Positions 53,187 through 62,154 of a stretch of 64,000 bases of DNA are shown here, in pieces. Origin of the DNA: JAWKUK01 sp041398605 (GTDB taxonomy: Bacteria; Planctomycetota; UBA1135; GCA-002686595); contig JAWKUK010000020.1 of NCBI GenBank assembly GCA_041398605.1, positions 1 through 64,000 of the forward strand, written 5' to 3'. A program made the translations under genes and the position numbers. Under the pieces are notes generated by a model, which saw nothing but the letters and a program-made list of their open reading frames with translations, did not search any database and was not told the origin of the DNA. The first letter of the stretch is position 1. Every line of letters begins with the position of its first letter.

Positions 53187-53234
53187 GCCATGTTCTGGGC
53201 CATTCTCGGGGCCATGTTCTGGGCCATTTTCGGG
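53187..53234. repeat. 24-bp direct repeat (two copies; 12-bp half-units)
   Basis: Two copies of a 24-bp unit, GCCATGTTCTGG plus GCCATTCTCGGG (second copy has one T for C), follow the end of pelG. The half-units are themselves related. No hairpin or coding role is evident. Confidence 0.85.
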
Positions 53235-53346
53235 GCCTGACTCGTCAATGGACGGCACCTGACGGGACCTTCACGGGAAACTCGGGGGCGGATCGGGTAC
53301 CGTCTTTCCCCGACGCTCGCGCCCTCCTTCGCGCGGGCCCAAAGGA

Positions 53347-53829
53347 ATGAACCCCATGAAGACCTCCCGCATCCTCCCCGTCGTGCTCGCCCTCGGTCTC
53401 GTGGCGGGCTGCAACAAGTCCGACGCAAACGCCGCTGCTGGCGATGTGACCAAGTCGGTCGGCGACGCTGCCAAGGGCCTCGCCGAGAAGGCGCAGTCCG
53501 CGTTCGGCGGTCTGAAGGACCTCGACCTGTCCAAGATCTCCAGCCTCGATCCCGCCAAGCTGCAGGAGATGGGCAAGACCGCGATGAGCACGCTCGCGAC
53601 GCAGCTCGGCAGCATCAAGGACGTCGCCTCCGCCGAGGGCTTCAAGGGCATGGTCGAGCCGATGCTCGAGAAGCTCACCGGCCTGAAGACCGCCCTCGGC
53701 GGCAAGCTGCCGGACATGGAGACCCTGAAGAGCGCCCTCGGCTCGCTGACGACCAAGTTCCCGAGCGGCTCCGAGGTCATGAACGTCCTCAAGCCGGTCA
53801 TCGAGAAGCTCACGAGCCTCGTCGGCTGA
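53347..53829 (+). CDS. Small lipoprotein with amphipathic helical repeats
   Basis: 160 residues; ATGs at 53347 and 53356 are both possible. The signal ends in lipobox LVAGC. The mature chain is helix-rich and short-repeat-like (GLKDLDLSKISSLDPAKLQEMGKTAM; GSIKDVASAEGFKGMVEPMLEKL), with no Cys after the lipobox. It has lower Arg and higher Lys than its neighbours. No family is recognised; an outer-membrane-attached helical protein is the likely form. It is 19 bases before the MBL RNase gene and probably co-transcribed. Confidence 0.65.
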   Translation: MNPMKTSRILPVVLALGLVAGCNKSDANAAAGDVTKSVGDAAKGLAEKAQSAFGGLKDLDLSKISSLDPAKLQEMGKTAMSTLATQLGSIKDVASAEGFKGMVEPMLEKLTGLKTALGGKLPDMETLKSALGSLTTKFPSGSEVMNVLKPVIEKLTSLVG

Positions 53830-53848
53830 TCGCCTGAGCACTCGCCCC

Positions 53849-55291
53849 ATGATCCGCCTTGCCTTCCATGGCGCGGCGGGCACGGTGACCGGCTCCCGCT
53901 TCGTCCTCGAAGTGGGAGCCGGTCGCGTGTCCGGCCGCGATTCCGGCGCCGAGCTTTCCTCTGACGCCAAGACCCGTCGCGTCCTGATCGACTGCGGCCT
54001 CTTCCAGGGGCGCAAGGAGCTGCGCGAGCGGAACTGGGGCGACCCTGGGTTCGATGTCCGCGAGGTCGACAGCGTGCTGCTGACCCACGCGCACATCGAT
54101 CACTCCGGTTATCTGCCGCGGCTCGTGAGAGACGGGTTCTCTGGCCCGATCCACTGCACTTCGGCGACGGCGGACCTCGTTGAGATCCTGCTCGAGGACT
54201 CCGCGCGCATCCAAGAAGAGGACGCCGAATACGCGAACAAGCGCGGCTTCTCGCGGCACCACCCAGCGTTGCCGCTGTACACCGTGCAGGACGCCCAGCG
54301 GGTCGTTCCGATGCTCGTGTGCCAGAGCTACGGGCATTGGTTCAACGTGTGCCCGGGCGTCCGCGCGCGGTATCGCCCCGCGGGCCACATCATCGGTTCG
54401 GGGTCGATCCAGGTCGAGGTCGAGCGCGAGGGGCGCGCGCCCTTGCGGCTCCTCTTCTCGGGCGATGTGGGCCGCTACGACGCGCCCTTGGTGCCGGATC
54501 CCGCGAGCCCCGAGCCGGCCGATGTGCTCGTCGTGGAGTCGACGTACGGCGATCGCACGCACCCGACGGAGCCGGTCGAAGCTCAGCTCGAGTCGATCCT
54601 CGCGCGCATCGTCGAGACGCAGGGCGTCGCGCTGTTCGCGTCGTTTGCCGTCGGGCGCGCGCAGCAGCTCGCGTACTTGCTGCACAAGCTGCAGGCAGAG
54701 AAGCGCTGGAACGTCCCCGTCCACATCGACAGCCCGATGGCGATCGACGCGACCAAGATCTACCGGCGCTATCCCGAGGAGCACGGCATCGAATCCGTGC
54801 GCTTCATGTCGGGCGCGACGAGCGTCTTCGGGTCCAACGTCTACCTGCACCGGACGCGCGAGGACTCGATGCGCCTCAACGACCTGCAAGGCGCGCGGGT
54901 CATCATCGCGAGCAGCGGCATGATGACCGGCGGTCGGATCCTGCACCACCTGCGGCGCCACGCGACGGACCCGCGCGCGGTGATCGTCCTGGGCGGCTAC
55001 CAGGCGCCCGGGACCCGCGGCGCGAGCCTCCAGTCGGGCTCGCCGACCGTGCGGATCCACGGCCGTGACGTCGAAGTGCACGCCGAGGTGCGACAGCTCA
55101 GCGGGCTCTCCGCCCACGCGGATCGCGACGAGCTCTTGCGGTGGCTCCAGCCGCTCGCGCCCCCGAAGCGCACGTTCATCGTGCACGGCGAGCCGCCCTC
55201 TGCGGCCGCGTTCGCCGAGGCCCTCGACAGCCGCGGCCACCGCTGCACCGTGCCGGGGATGGGGGATGCGTTCGACCTCTCCGAGCTCTGA
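53849..55291 (+). CDS. MBL-fold / beta-CASP RNA-processing nuclease
   Basis: 480 residues. GAAGTVTGSRF at the N terminus and LIDCGLFQG, THAHIDHSGYLP (metal site), AGHIIGSGSIQVEV, SGDVGRYDAPLV are the metallo-beta-lactamase motifs. VVESTYGDRTHP marks the beta-CASP part; FAVGRAQQLAYLL, SSGMMTGGRILHHL and LSGLSAHADRDELLRW are the further conserved segments, as in YSH1/CPSF73-like bacterial exoribonucleases. Cleaves RNA in an unknown pathway. The C-terminal RMMBL segment ends with FIVHGEPPSAAAFAEAL. Confidence 0.9.
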   Translation: MIRLAFHGAAGTVTGSRFVLEVGAGRVSGRDSGAELSSDAKTRRVLIDCGLFQGRKELRERNWGDPGFDVREVDSVLLTHAHIDHSGYLPRLVRDGFSGPIHCTSATADLVEILLEDSARIQEEDAEYANKRGFSRHHPALPLYTVQDAQRVVPMLVCQSYGHWFNVCPGVRARYRPAGHIIGSGSIQVEVEREGRAPLRLLFSGDVGRYDAPLVPDPASPEPADVLVVESTYGDRTHPTEPVEAQLESILARIVETQGVALFASFAVGRAQQLAYLLHKLQAEKRWNVPVHIDSPMAIDATKIYRRYPEEHGIESVRFMSGATSVFGSNVYLHRTREDSMRLNDLQGARVIIASSGMMTGGRILHHLRRHATDPRAVIVLGGYQAPGTRGASLQSGSPTVRIHGRDVEVHAEVRQLSGLSAHADRDELLRWLQPLAPPKRTFIVHGEPPSAAAFAEALDSRGHRCTVPGMGDAFDLSEL

Positions 55292-55626
55292 CCGGGCGTC
55301 GGCTCGGGCGGGCTGCCGCGGGCGCGTGCGCCTCGAGCCGCCCGCTCCAAGGACCTGCGCCAGCTTGGGCCGGCGGCATGGCCACGACCCGACCCAGGGA
55401 GACGACCGGACGTCACCGTAGCTTTGGGACACTCGAGGACGCCCGCTTCGCCCTGGGCGCCGTGAAGACGTAAGGATTCCATCTTCGCCATAGAACCGTC
55501 ACCACGGGGCGACCCAGAATGCACAGACTGGCGCGCACGAAATCGGGCGGCCATTCCGCCCCTACTCACACGCTCGAACACGCGCCCCGCGGTCACGTTC
55601 TGGCCGCTGGATCGTACTCACCCCAC
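55292..55626. other. Intergenic region upstream of the secreted thioredoxin-like gene
   Basis: A 335-base gap, less G+C-rich than its surroundings towards 55480-55620. It probably contains the promoter of the 55627 gene, but I find no clean -35/-10 pair. A 31-codon frame from 55378 to 55473 is present and weak. No RNA structure stands out. Confidence 0.5.
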
Positions 55627-56664
55627 ATGAAACGTCACTTCACGCTTGCCGTCCTCGGCGCCGTTCTCTCCCCCCTCGCTCCCGCCGCTCTCGCCGGTGC
55701 CGCTGCGGCGCAGGACGTCGTCCAGGACGTCAAGCCGGCGGAGCACCGCTGGTTCGCGGACTACGATATGGCCGTGGCGGCGGCGAAGGCGGAGGGCAAG
55801 GACCTGCTCGTCGACTTCACCGGCTCGGACTGGTGCGGTTGGTGCATCAAGCTGCACGAGGAGGTCTTCCAGCACGCCGCGTTCTACGACGAGGCGTCGA
55901 AGCACTACGTGCTGCTCGCGCTCGACTTCCCGAACGGCGACGAGGCCAAGGCGAAGGTGCCGAACCCGGAGCGCAACAAGGAGCTGAGCGAGAAGTACGA
56001 GATCGGCGGCTTTCCCACGATCTTGCTGATGAACGTCAACGGCGAGGTCTTCGGCAAGACGGGCTACCGTGACGGCGGGCCCGAGAAGTACATCGCGTAC
56101 CTGGCGGACCTCTCGAAGTCGGGCAAGGCGCTCGTGGCGGCGGGCGCGCGGCTCTCGGCTGCGTACGACGCTGCGACGGACAAGGTCGCGGTGGTCCGCG
56201 AGGCGCTCGGCCTCCTGGGCGGCGCGGTCGAAGGCGCGGCGGGCGCGGATGCCGTCGCCGCGGTCGCGCGCAAGGGCTACGAGCTCGACCCCAAGAACGA
56301 GTCCGGCCTGAAGCTGGCGGTGCTCGAGGCCCTCATGAAGGCGGGCATCGGCGAAGCAGCGGACCTTGACCTCGCGGACGAGCTCGACCCGAAGAACGAA
56401 GCGGGCCTCCTGGAGAAGGCGCTCATGCAGCGCGCGAATGGCGTCAGCGACGACACGACCGCCAACGCATTCGTCGACAAGGTCCTCGCCTTTGCGAAGC
56501 TGGGCAAGGTGCACGACAAGGACGCGCTCAAGGAGTACGTCCACCGCGCGACCTTCTGGGCCCACGCCTACTTGAGCCGCGCCGATGACGCGCAGACCCT
56601 GCTGGCGTTTGCCGGGACCCTGGGCGAAGTGCCGCAGGAGCTCCTCGACGCCCTCAAGGGCTGA
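55627..56664 (+). CDS. Secreted thioredoxin-like protein with TPR-like tail
   Basis: 345 residues. Signal peptide (LGAVLSPLAPAALAGAAAAQ). Residues about 40-160 are a thioredoxin fold with CGWC active site in SDWCGWCIKLHEEVF and a cis-proline region GGFPTILLMN. This resembles the Thioredoxin_7/DsbD-gamma-type periplasmic reductases that reduce or isomerise disulfides. The C-terminal half is helical, TPR-like (KAVAVVREALGLL; LDPKNESGLKLAVLEALMKAG twice). It is followed by dxs after 226 bases. Confidence 0.85.
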   Translation: MKRHFTLAVLGAVLSPLAPAALAGAAAAQDVVQDVKPAEHRWFADYDMAVAAAKAEGKDLLVDFTGSDWCGWCIKLHEEVFQHAAFYDEASKHYVLLALDFPNGDEAKAKVPNPERNKELSEKYEIGGFPTILLMNVNGEVFGKTGYRDGGPEKYIAYLADLSKSGKALVAAGARLSAAYDAATDKVAVVREALGLLGGAVEGAAGADAVAAVARKGYELDPKNESGLKLAVLEALMKAGIGEAADLDLADELDPKNEAGLLEKALMQRANGVSDDTTANAFVDKVLAFAKLGKVHDKDALKEYVHRATFWAHAYLSRADDAQTLLAFAGTLGEVPQELLDALKG

Positions 56665-56805
56665 TCGCCGCGGAGGGCCTGCGGGGCCTCGGTCTCGAGC
56701 TTCGACCCCACGGTCGCGGCTCGGGGCCGGGGCCCCGAAGCGTTGTGCGTCGCCCGCGGACCCATCGCGATTGGGGGCAGTTCTTGACTCCAGCGCGCGA
56801 ATTGC

Positions 56806-56833
56806 TTGCGGATCGGCCCCAGGCGGCTATGGA
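56806..56833 (+). promoter_or_regulatory. Weak candidate promoter for dxs
   Basis: TTGCGG (56806-56811) and TATGGA (56828-56833) lie 16 bases apart, about 55 bases before the dxs ATG. A TTGACT at 56784-56789 has no matching -10 at a normal distance. Evidence is only hexamer similarity. Confidence 0.25.
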
Positions 56834-56890
56834 ATGGGCAAGCTTTGGGCTGCCACGGCCGACGAAGGTCCTGAACCCAGAGCGCCCGCC

Positions 56891-58909
56891 ATGACCGACC
56901 CCCAATCTGCGCCCGCAGGCGCCCTGAGCGAAGCCACCGGCGTGCGGCCGGGGCTCCTCGCCGGAATCGACGATCCGAGCGACGTCCGCGCGCTCGCCCC
57001 GGAGGACGTGCCGCAGCTCTGCGATGAGGTGCGCGGCTTCTTGCTGGAGACCGTGCAGGCGACCGGGGGCCACCTCGGCTCGAACCTCGGCGTCGTCGAG
57101 CTGACCGTGGCCTTGCACCGCGTCTTCGACTTCCGGCGCGATCGATTGATCTTCGACGTCTCGCACCAGGCGTACCCGCACAAGGTGCTCACGGGCCGCA
57201 AGGGGCGCTTTGGCACCCTGCGTCGCACGGACGGGCTGTGCGGCTTCACACACCCCGAGGAGTCGGAGTACGACCTCTTCCACACTGGGCACGCGGGCAC
57301 CAGCGTCAGCCTCGGCCTCGGCCTCGCGACCGCGCTCGCCCGTGAAGAGGACGCGCCCCACGTCGTCTCGGTGATCGGTGACGCGAGCCTCGGCGCGGGG
57401 GTCGCCTTCGAGGCCCTCAACCACGCCGGCGCGACCAACGCGCGGCTGCTCGTCGTCCTGAATGACAACGAGTGGTCGATCTCGAAGTCCGTCGGCTCCC
57501 TGTCTCGCTACCTCTCGCGCATCCGCACGAGCCGCCTCGTCCAGCGCGCGGGCCAGGAGACGCGCAGCCTGATCGAGGCGCTGCCGCTCATCGGCCGCCG
57601 CGCCTCCAAGGCGTTCGATGACCTCGGCGAGGTCATGCGGCACGCGTTCGTGCCGGGGCACGTCTTCGAGGAGCTCGGCGTGCGCTACGTCGGCCCTGTG
57701 GACGGCCACAACGTCGCGCTCCTCGAAGAGACGCTGCGGCGTGTGCGCGACCTCGAGGGGGTCGTCTTGCTCCACGTTCTGACAGAGAAGGGCAAGGGCC
57801 ACCCTGACGGGCCGAGCCACCCGGAGCGCGTCCACGCGGTCAAGGGCAAGAAGCCCGCTGCGGCGGCCGCGTTGTCCAGCGGGAAGGTGCCCGAGAAGGT
57901 CGAAGCGCCGAAGGTGGTGGCCGCGTCGGATCGCCCGAGCGCTGAATCCGCGACGCCCTACACCAAGGCCTTCGCGGACGCGCTGGGTGACCTCGCGGAG
58001 CGCGATGTGCGCGTCCACGCGATGACCGCGGGCATGCCGTCAGGTACGGGCCTCGACGCGTTCGCCCTGCGCCATCCGACGCGCTTTCACGACACCGGGA
58101 TCTGCGAACAGCACGCGGTGGCGATGGCGGCGGGCATGGCCAAGGCCGGCTTGCGGCCCGTCTGCGCCATCTATTCGACGTTCTTGCAGCGCGGCTACGA
58201 CCAGGTGTTTCAAGAGGTCGCGTTGCAGGACCTGCCCGTGACGTTTGCGCTCGACCGCGCCGGCCCCGTCGGCCAGGACGGCCCGACCCACAACGGCGTC
58301 TTCGACATCGCCTATCTGCGGACGTTCCCGAACTTCGTCCTCGCCGCGCCGCGCGACGCGACCGACATGCGCCGGATGATGGAGCTCGCGCTGCGCCTCG
58401 ACCACCCCTTCGCCGTGCGCTTCCCGCGCGGCAACGTCGTGCAGCGCGAGGTGCTGCCCGAAGGAGAGCGACGCCGGATGGAGCCTGGCGCCGCGGAGGT
58501 GCTGCGCGAAGGCGGGGCGGCGACGATCTGGGCCTACGGCTCGATGGTCGGCGTGGCGCTCGACGCCGCGCAGGCCCTGGCCGCGCGCGGCATCGACGTC
58601 GGCGTGGTCGACGCGCGCTTCGCGAAGCCGCTCGACGAAGACCTGCTCGCCAAGCAGCTACGTGCCCACCGCTACATCCTCACCTTGGAGGACCACCAGC
58701 GGGCCGGCGGCTTCGGCTCGGCGGTCCTCGAGGCGGCGAGCCGTGTGCCCGAGCTCGACGGCCCGCTCGCGCGGGTCAAAGTGCTCGGGATCCCCGACCG
58801 CTACATCGAGCACATGACGACGCGTGAGGAGCAGCTGGCCGCCGCGGGCCTCGACGCCGCGAGCGTCGAGCGCGTGCTCGCTGGCCTCGTGCGACCCGTG
58901 CCGAAGTAG
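56891..58909 (+). CDS. dxs: 1-deoxy-D-xylulose-5-phosphate synthase
   Basis: 672 residues from ATG 56891. TPP-dependent transketolase fold in order: GGHLGSNLGVVELTVALH and DVSHQAYPHKVLTGR at the N terminus, the cofactor-loop segment VIGDASLGAGVAFEALNHAG, NDNEWSIS, YVGPVDGHN, the second pyrimidine-site domain with ICEQHAVAMAAGMAKAGLRP and the C-terminal regulatory domain. It condenses pyruvate with glyceraldehyde-3-phosphate for isoprenoid and thiamine precursors. The usual GDG(A/S)LTGG of Dxs reads GDASLGAG here; catalytic Asp and Asn are kept. A TTG-like upstream start is not needed. Confidence 0.95.
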   Translation: MTDPQSAPAGALSEATGVRPGLLAGIDDPSDVRALAPEDVPQLCDEVRGFLLETVQATGGHLGSNLGVVELTVALHRVFDFRRDRLIFDVSHQAYPHKVLTGRKGRFGTLRRTDGLCGFTHPEESEYDLFHTGHAGTSVSLGLGLATALAREEDAPHVVSVIGDASLGAGVAFEALNHAGATNARLLVVLNDNEWSISKSVGSLSRYLSRIRTSRLVQRAGQETRSLIEALPLIGRRASKAFDDLGEVMRHAFVPGHVFEELGVRYVGPVDGHNVALLEETLRRVRDLEGVVLLHVLTEKGKGHPDGPSHPERVHAVKGKKPAAAAALSSGKVPEKVEAPKVVAASDRPSAESATPYTKAFADALGDLAERDVRVHAMTAGMPSGTGLDAFALRHPTRFHDTGICEQHAVAMAAGMAKAGLRPVCAIYSTFLQRGYDQVFQEVALQDLPVTFALDRAGPVGQDGPTHNGVFDIAYLRTFPNFVLAAPRDATDMRRMMELALRLDHPFAVRFPRGNVVQREVLPEGERRRMEPGAAEVLREGGAATIWAYGSMVGVALDAAQALAARGIDVGVVDARFAKPLDEDLLAKQLRAHRYILTLEDHQRAGGFGSAVLEAASRVPELDGPLARVKVLGIPDRYIEHMTTREEQLAAAGLDAASVERVLAGLVRPVPK

Positions 58910-58957
58910 GCCGCGGGCCCCTCGTCGACCTTGGTCCCTCACAACGATCCGACGTTC

Positions 58958-59857
58958 ATGGTGCGCCGTTGGCCCGGCGCGGGGGGATCCGTGTCGCGCG
59001 TGCTCGTGCTGGCGGATGAGCAGAAGCCACCGGTCGGCGCGGCCCTGCCCGAGGTGGTCGCCTTCCTCGAGGGGCACGGCGTCGCGGTGCAGTCCCAGCA
59101 CGACGTGCGGCGCCTCACGCGGCACGAGGTCCGTGGCCTCGGCGGGCCGCCGCCTGATCTCGTCGTCGTCCTGGGCGGCGATGGCAGCGTGTTGACCGCA
59201 GTCCAGCTCTTCGAGGACACCCCGATCCCGACGATCGGGATCAACTTCGGCCGCGTTGGGTTCTTGGCCTCCGTCGAGGCGACGCGTTGGCGCGAGGGGC
59301 TCCTGGAGGTCCTGCAGGGCAAGGGTTTGGTCGAGCCACGCATGCGCCTCTCCGCGCGCGTCGAGCGCGCCAACGGCGACGCCGCGGCCTCCTGGGTCGC
59401 GCTGAACGACGTGGTGCTCTCGCGCGGCGCGAGCCCCTCGATGATCGCTGTGCGCCTGTTCGACGGCCCCGCGCGGGTCGCCGACTATCGCGCGGATGGG
59501 TTGATCTTCGCCACACCGAGCGGCTCGACGGCGTACTCGCTGGCCGCCGGAGGCCCGATCCTGGCGCCGTCGATGGCCGCGGTCGTCGTGACGCCGATCT
59601 CGGCGCACGCGCTCTCGCACCGCCCGCTTGTGATGGGCGCTGCGCACGAGCTGAGGGCGGTCTTGACGCAGGCGGCGGAGCCGGCGACGGTGGTCGTCGA
59701 CGGCCGCGAGGGCTTTCAAGTCCACGAAGGCGACCAGCTCGTCGTCGAGCGTGGACCCGAGCCGTATCCGCTCCTCACGTTGCCGGCCCTGGACCCCTGG
59801 CGGCGTCTCCGCGATCGGCTCGGTTGGCGCGGCACGATCGAGGCGAGCGATCCCTGA
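58958..59857 (+). CDS. nadK: NAD kinase
   Basis: 299 residues from ATG 58958; a TTG at 58931 would add nine residues and a GTG at 58991 would drop 11. The motif VVVLGGDGSVLTAV (GGDG for the phosphate donor), NFGRVGFLAS, LNDVVLSRG and DGLIFATPSGSTAYSLAAGGPI are diagnostic of NadK, which phosphorylates NAD to NADP with ATP. It follows dxs by 48 bases and is probably in the same operon. Confidence 0.94.
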   Translation: MVRRWPGAGGSVSRVLVLADEQKPPVGAALPEVVAFLEGHGVAVQSQHDVRRLTRHEVRGLGGPPPDLVVVLGGDGSVLTAVQLFEDTPIPTIGINFGRVGFLASVEATRWREGLLEVLQGKGLVEPRMRLSARVERANGDAAASWVALNDVVLSRGASPSMIAVRLFDGPARVADYRADGLIFATPSGSTAYSLAAGGPILAPSMAAVVVTPISAHALSHRPLVMGAAHELRAVLTQAAEPATVVVDGREGFQVHEGDQLVVERGPEPYPLLTLPALDPWRRLRDRLGWRGTIEASDP

Positions 59858-59859
59858 GC

Positions 59860-59932
59860 GGCGCCCTCGCGCCCTGCTGGCTGCGCCCCTGCTCTCCTGG
59901 CCGCGCCCTTGCTGGCGCGCCTTTGCTGGCAC
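59860..59932. repeat. Degenerate 14-20-bp repeats between nadK and lolD-like gene
   Basis: About four diverged copies of GCGCCCTTGCTGGC-like units (GCGCCCTCGCG..CTGCTGGC, GCGCCCCTGCTCTCCTGG, GCGCCCTTGCTGGC, GCGCCTTTGCTGGC) lie between the convergent nadK and lolD-like genes. No hairpin terminator is obvious, so the repeats may mark the ends of both transcripts. Confidence 0.6.
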
Positions 59933-59959
59933 ACAACGTCGCGCGCTCGGCGCCCGGGG

Positions 59960-60742
59960 TCACTCGGTCGCGACGCGCCCGTCCTGCATACGCACGATCC
60001 GCTGGCAGCGGTGCGCCAGCCGCTCGTCGTGGGTGACGAGCAGGAGCGACGTGCCGCGCCGGCCTTGTTCGTCGAGCAGGAGCTCGAGCACTCGTTCGCC
60101 TGTCGCGCTGTCGAGGTTGCCCGTGGGCTCGTCCGCGATGAGGATGGGGGGGTCGAGGATCAACGCGCGCGCGATCGCGACGCGCTGCTGCTCGCCGCCG
60201 GACATCTCGCCTGGCCGGTGGCTGAGGCGGTCACCGAGCCCGAAGCGCTCGAGCATCTCGCGCGCGTGACCCCGCAGCTCCTTGCGGCGGCTGCGGTACT
60301 CGCTCCGCGGCAGCCCGATCATCGCCGGCAGCATGACGTTCTCGACGGCGTCGAGCTCCGCGAGGAGGTGGTAGAACTGGAACACGAAGCCGATGCTGCG
60401 GTTGCGCAGCGCGGCGCGCTCGTTGTGGTCGAGGTCCCAGGCGCTGACCCCTTGGATCCGTACCGTGCCGGAGTTCGGCCGATCGAGCAGGCCCAGGATA
60501 TTGAGCAGCGTCGTCTTGCCCGCGCCGGACGACCCCATCAACGCGAGGCGTTCCCCCCGCCGCAGCTCCAGCTCGACGCCGTGCAGGATGCCGAGCGAAC
60601 GCCCGCCGATCTTGTACGAGCGTTCAATGCCGCGGGCCTCGAGCACCGTCGCGGCGGCCGCGTCGTCCGACGCCGCTTGGCCAGTCACGGCCCCGAACGG
60701 CCCGCTCGGATCGCTCGAGCCCAAATCGTCGTAGTGGGACAT
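59960..60742 (-). CDS. lolD: LolD-like ABC transporter ATP-binding protein
   Basis: 260 residues, ATG at 60742 overlapping the permease stop (TGATG). An extended N terminus of about 30 residues is followed by Walker A GSSGAGKTT, the Q-loop FVFQFYHLLAELDAVENVMLP, the signature MSGGEQQRVAIARAL and Walker B ILIADEPTGNLD, with the LolD-typical order after it. Together with the permease it should release lipoproteins from the inner membrane to the outer membrane, though MacB-like exporters are related and cannot be excluded. Confidence 0.85.
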   Translation of the reverse strand: MSHYDDLGSSDPSGPFGAVTGQAASDDAAAATVLEARGIERSYKIGGRSLGILHGVELELRRGERLALMGSSGAGKTTLLNILGLLDRPNSGTVRIQGVSAWDLDHNERAALRNRSIGFVFQFYHLLAELDAVENVMLPAMIGLPRSEYRSRRKELRGHAREMLERFGLGDRLSHRPGEMSGGEQQRVAIARALILDPPILIADEPTGNLDSATGERVLELLLDEQGRRGTSLLLVTHDERLAHRCQRIVRMQDGRVATE

Positions 60743-62124
60743 CACTCGTAACGCAGCGCGTCGACCGGGTTGAGGCGCGCAGCGCGCCAGGCGGGGAGCA
60801 CCGCGAAGAGCAGGGTCAGGAAGACCGCGAAGGCGACGATCAGCGTGACGCCCCGCGGGTCCACGACGCTCGGGATGTGGTCGAAGTAGTAGACCTCGCG
60901 ATTGAAGATCTGGATCCCGAGCACGCGTGAGAGCCACTGCTCGATGTTGTCGATCTCGATCGCGCCCCAGATCCCGAAGAACGCCCCGAGGGCGCTGCCG
61001 AGGAGCGCTTGCCACGCGCCGATCAGCAGGAAGAGCGCCATGACGCCGCGCTGGGTCGCGCCGAGCGCGCACAGGATGCCTATGTCGCGGCGCTTCTCGG
61101 TGACCATCATCGAGAGGATCGCGAACACGGTGAAGCCGGCGACGACGAGGACGAGGATCAGCATGATCGCCATCAGCACGCGCTCGTTTTCGATCGCGCG
61201 CAGGAGGCTCTGGCGGCGGTCCTCCCAAGTCGTGATCTCGCGATAGGAGCTGTCGGGCGCGTGCAGGAAGCCCGCTTCATGCAACCGTTCGTAGAGGTCG
61301 ACGCGCACGGCCTCCTTGTCCCGCTCGTAGTCCACCAGCTTGACGAGGATCGTCGAGAAGTCGCGGTCGCCTTCTTCGTTCAACGCCAGGAAGTCGGCGA
61401 GGTCGCGGCGGTCGAAGTAGGCCCGCTGCAGGTCCATCTCGTTCTCGCCGCTGCGGAACGTGCCCGTCACGACGAAGGTCTTGTTCGAGGGCGTGTCGTT
61501 GACCTCGCGCGTCGCCTTGTCGACGGTGGCCGTCAGGATCGGGACCTCGTCACCCTTGCGCAGCGACCAGACGTACCCGAGCTGTTCCCCGACGATCATC
61601 GGCGGCTTGTAGGCGCCGCTGCGCCGGTAGCCCGCGGGCAGCTTGAACGGGTCGTCCGGGTTGCGCGGTCGGCCGGCCGTCGGGAGCCGCAGGTCCTCGC
61701 GCAGGGAATCGCCGAAGCTCGTGACCTTGACCTCGCGCTCGAGGTCGACCCCGACGAGCTCGACCAGCGTGATCGCCTCTTGCATCGGGCGCTGCATCGC
61801 GCGCTCTGCGCCCGGGGGCGTCAGCAGGCCGTACCACACGAGCTGTGGCGCGGCGGCGACGACACGGGGGTCGGCTTCGATGATCTCGAGCATGCGCTCG
61901 AGGTCACGCGACGGCGCGCCGCCGTGTTCGATCGGCAGGTCGATCGGGGTGATCGCGATGTCCGAGAGGTTCCCGCGCAGGTGCCTGCGGCTCTCCGCGA
62001 GGAACCCCGACATGATCGAGAGGATCAGGATCAGTGCGGCGACGGCCACGAAGATCCCGGCGACGCCGATCCAGTTGGTCCGGCGGGCGCGCAGGTAGCG
62101 CAGGCTGAGGAAGGTCTTGAACAC
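60742..62124 (-). CDS. LolC/LolE-like lipoprotein-releasing permease
   Basis: 460 residues. N-terminal FLSLRYLRARRTNWIGVAGIFVAVAALILILSIMSGF segment, a large periplasmic domain and a C-terminal FtsX-like triple-helix domain (VLMAIMLILVLVVAGFTVFAILSMMVTEKRRDIGILCALGATQRG). Only one permease gene accompanies lolD, so it may act as a homodimer, as in LolF-type systems. Located 30 bases after lysS on the same strand, an arrangement common in bacteria. Confidence 0.88.
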   Translation of the reverse strand: MFKTFLSLRYLRARRTNWIGVAGIFVAVAALILILSIMSGFLAESRRHLRGNLSDIAITPIDLPIEHGGAPSRDLERMLEIIEADPRVVAAAPQLVWYGLLTPPGAERAMQRPMQEAITLVELVGVDLEREVKVTSFGDSLREDLRLPTAGRPRNPDDPFKLPAGYRRSGAYKPPMIVGEQLGYVWSLRKGDEVPILTATVDKATREVNDTPSNKTFVVTGTFRSGENEMDLQRAYFDRRDLADFLALNEEGDRDFSTILVKLVDYERDKEAVRVDLYERLHEAGFLHAPDSSYREITTWEDRRQSLLRAIENERVLMAIMLILVLVVAGFTVFAILSMMVTEKRRDIGILCALGATQRGVMALFLLIGAWQALLGSALGAFFGIWGAIEIDNIEQWLSRVLGIQIFNREVYYFDHIPSVVDPRGVTLIVAFAVFLTLLFAVLPAWRAARLNPVDALRYE

Positions 62125-62154
62125 GCTGGGGCGATCGGGAGGCCGCGGGGCCCC

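Noticed and set aside
55378..55473. 31-codon open frame upstream of the thioredoxin-like gene
   Set aside because: No ribosome binding site, signal or conserved feature; short frames are common by chance here.
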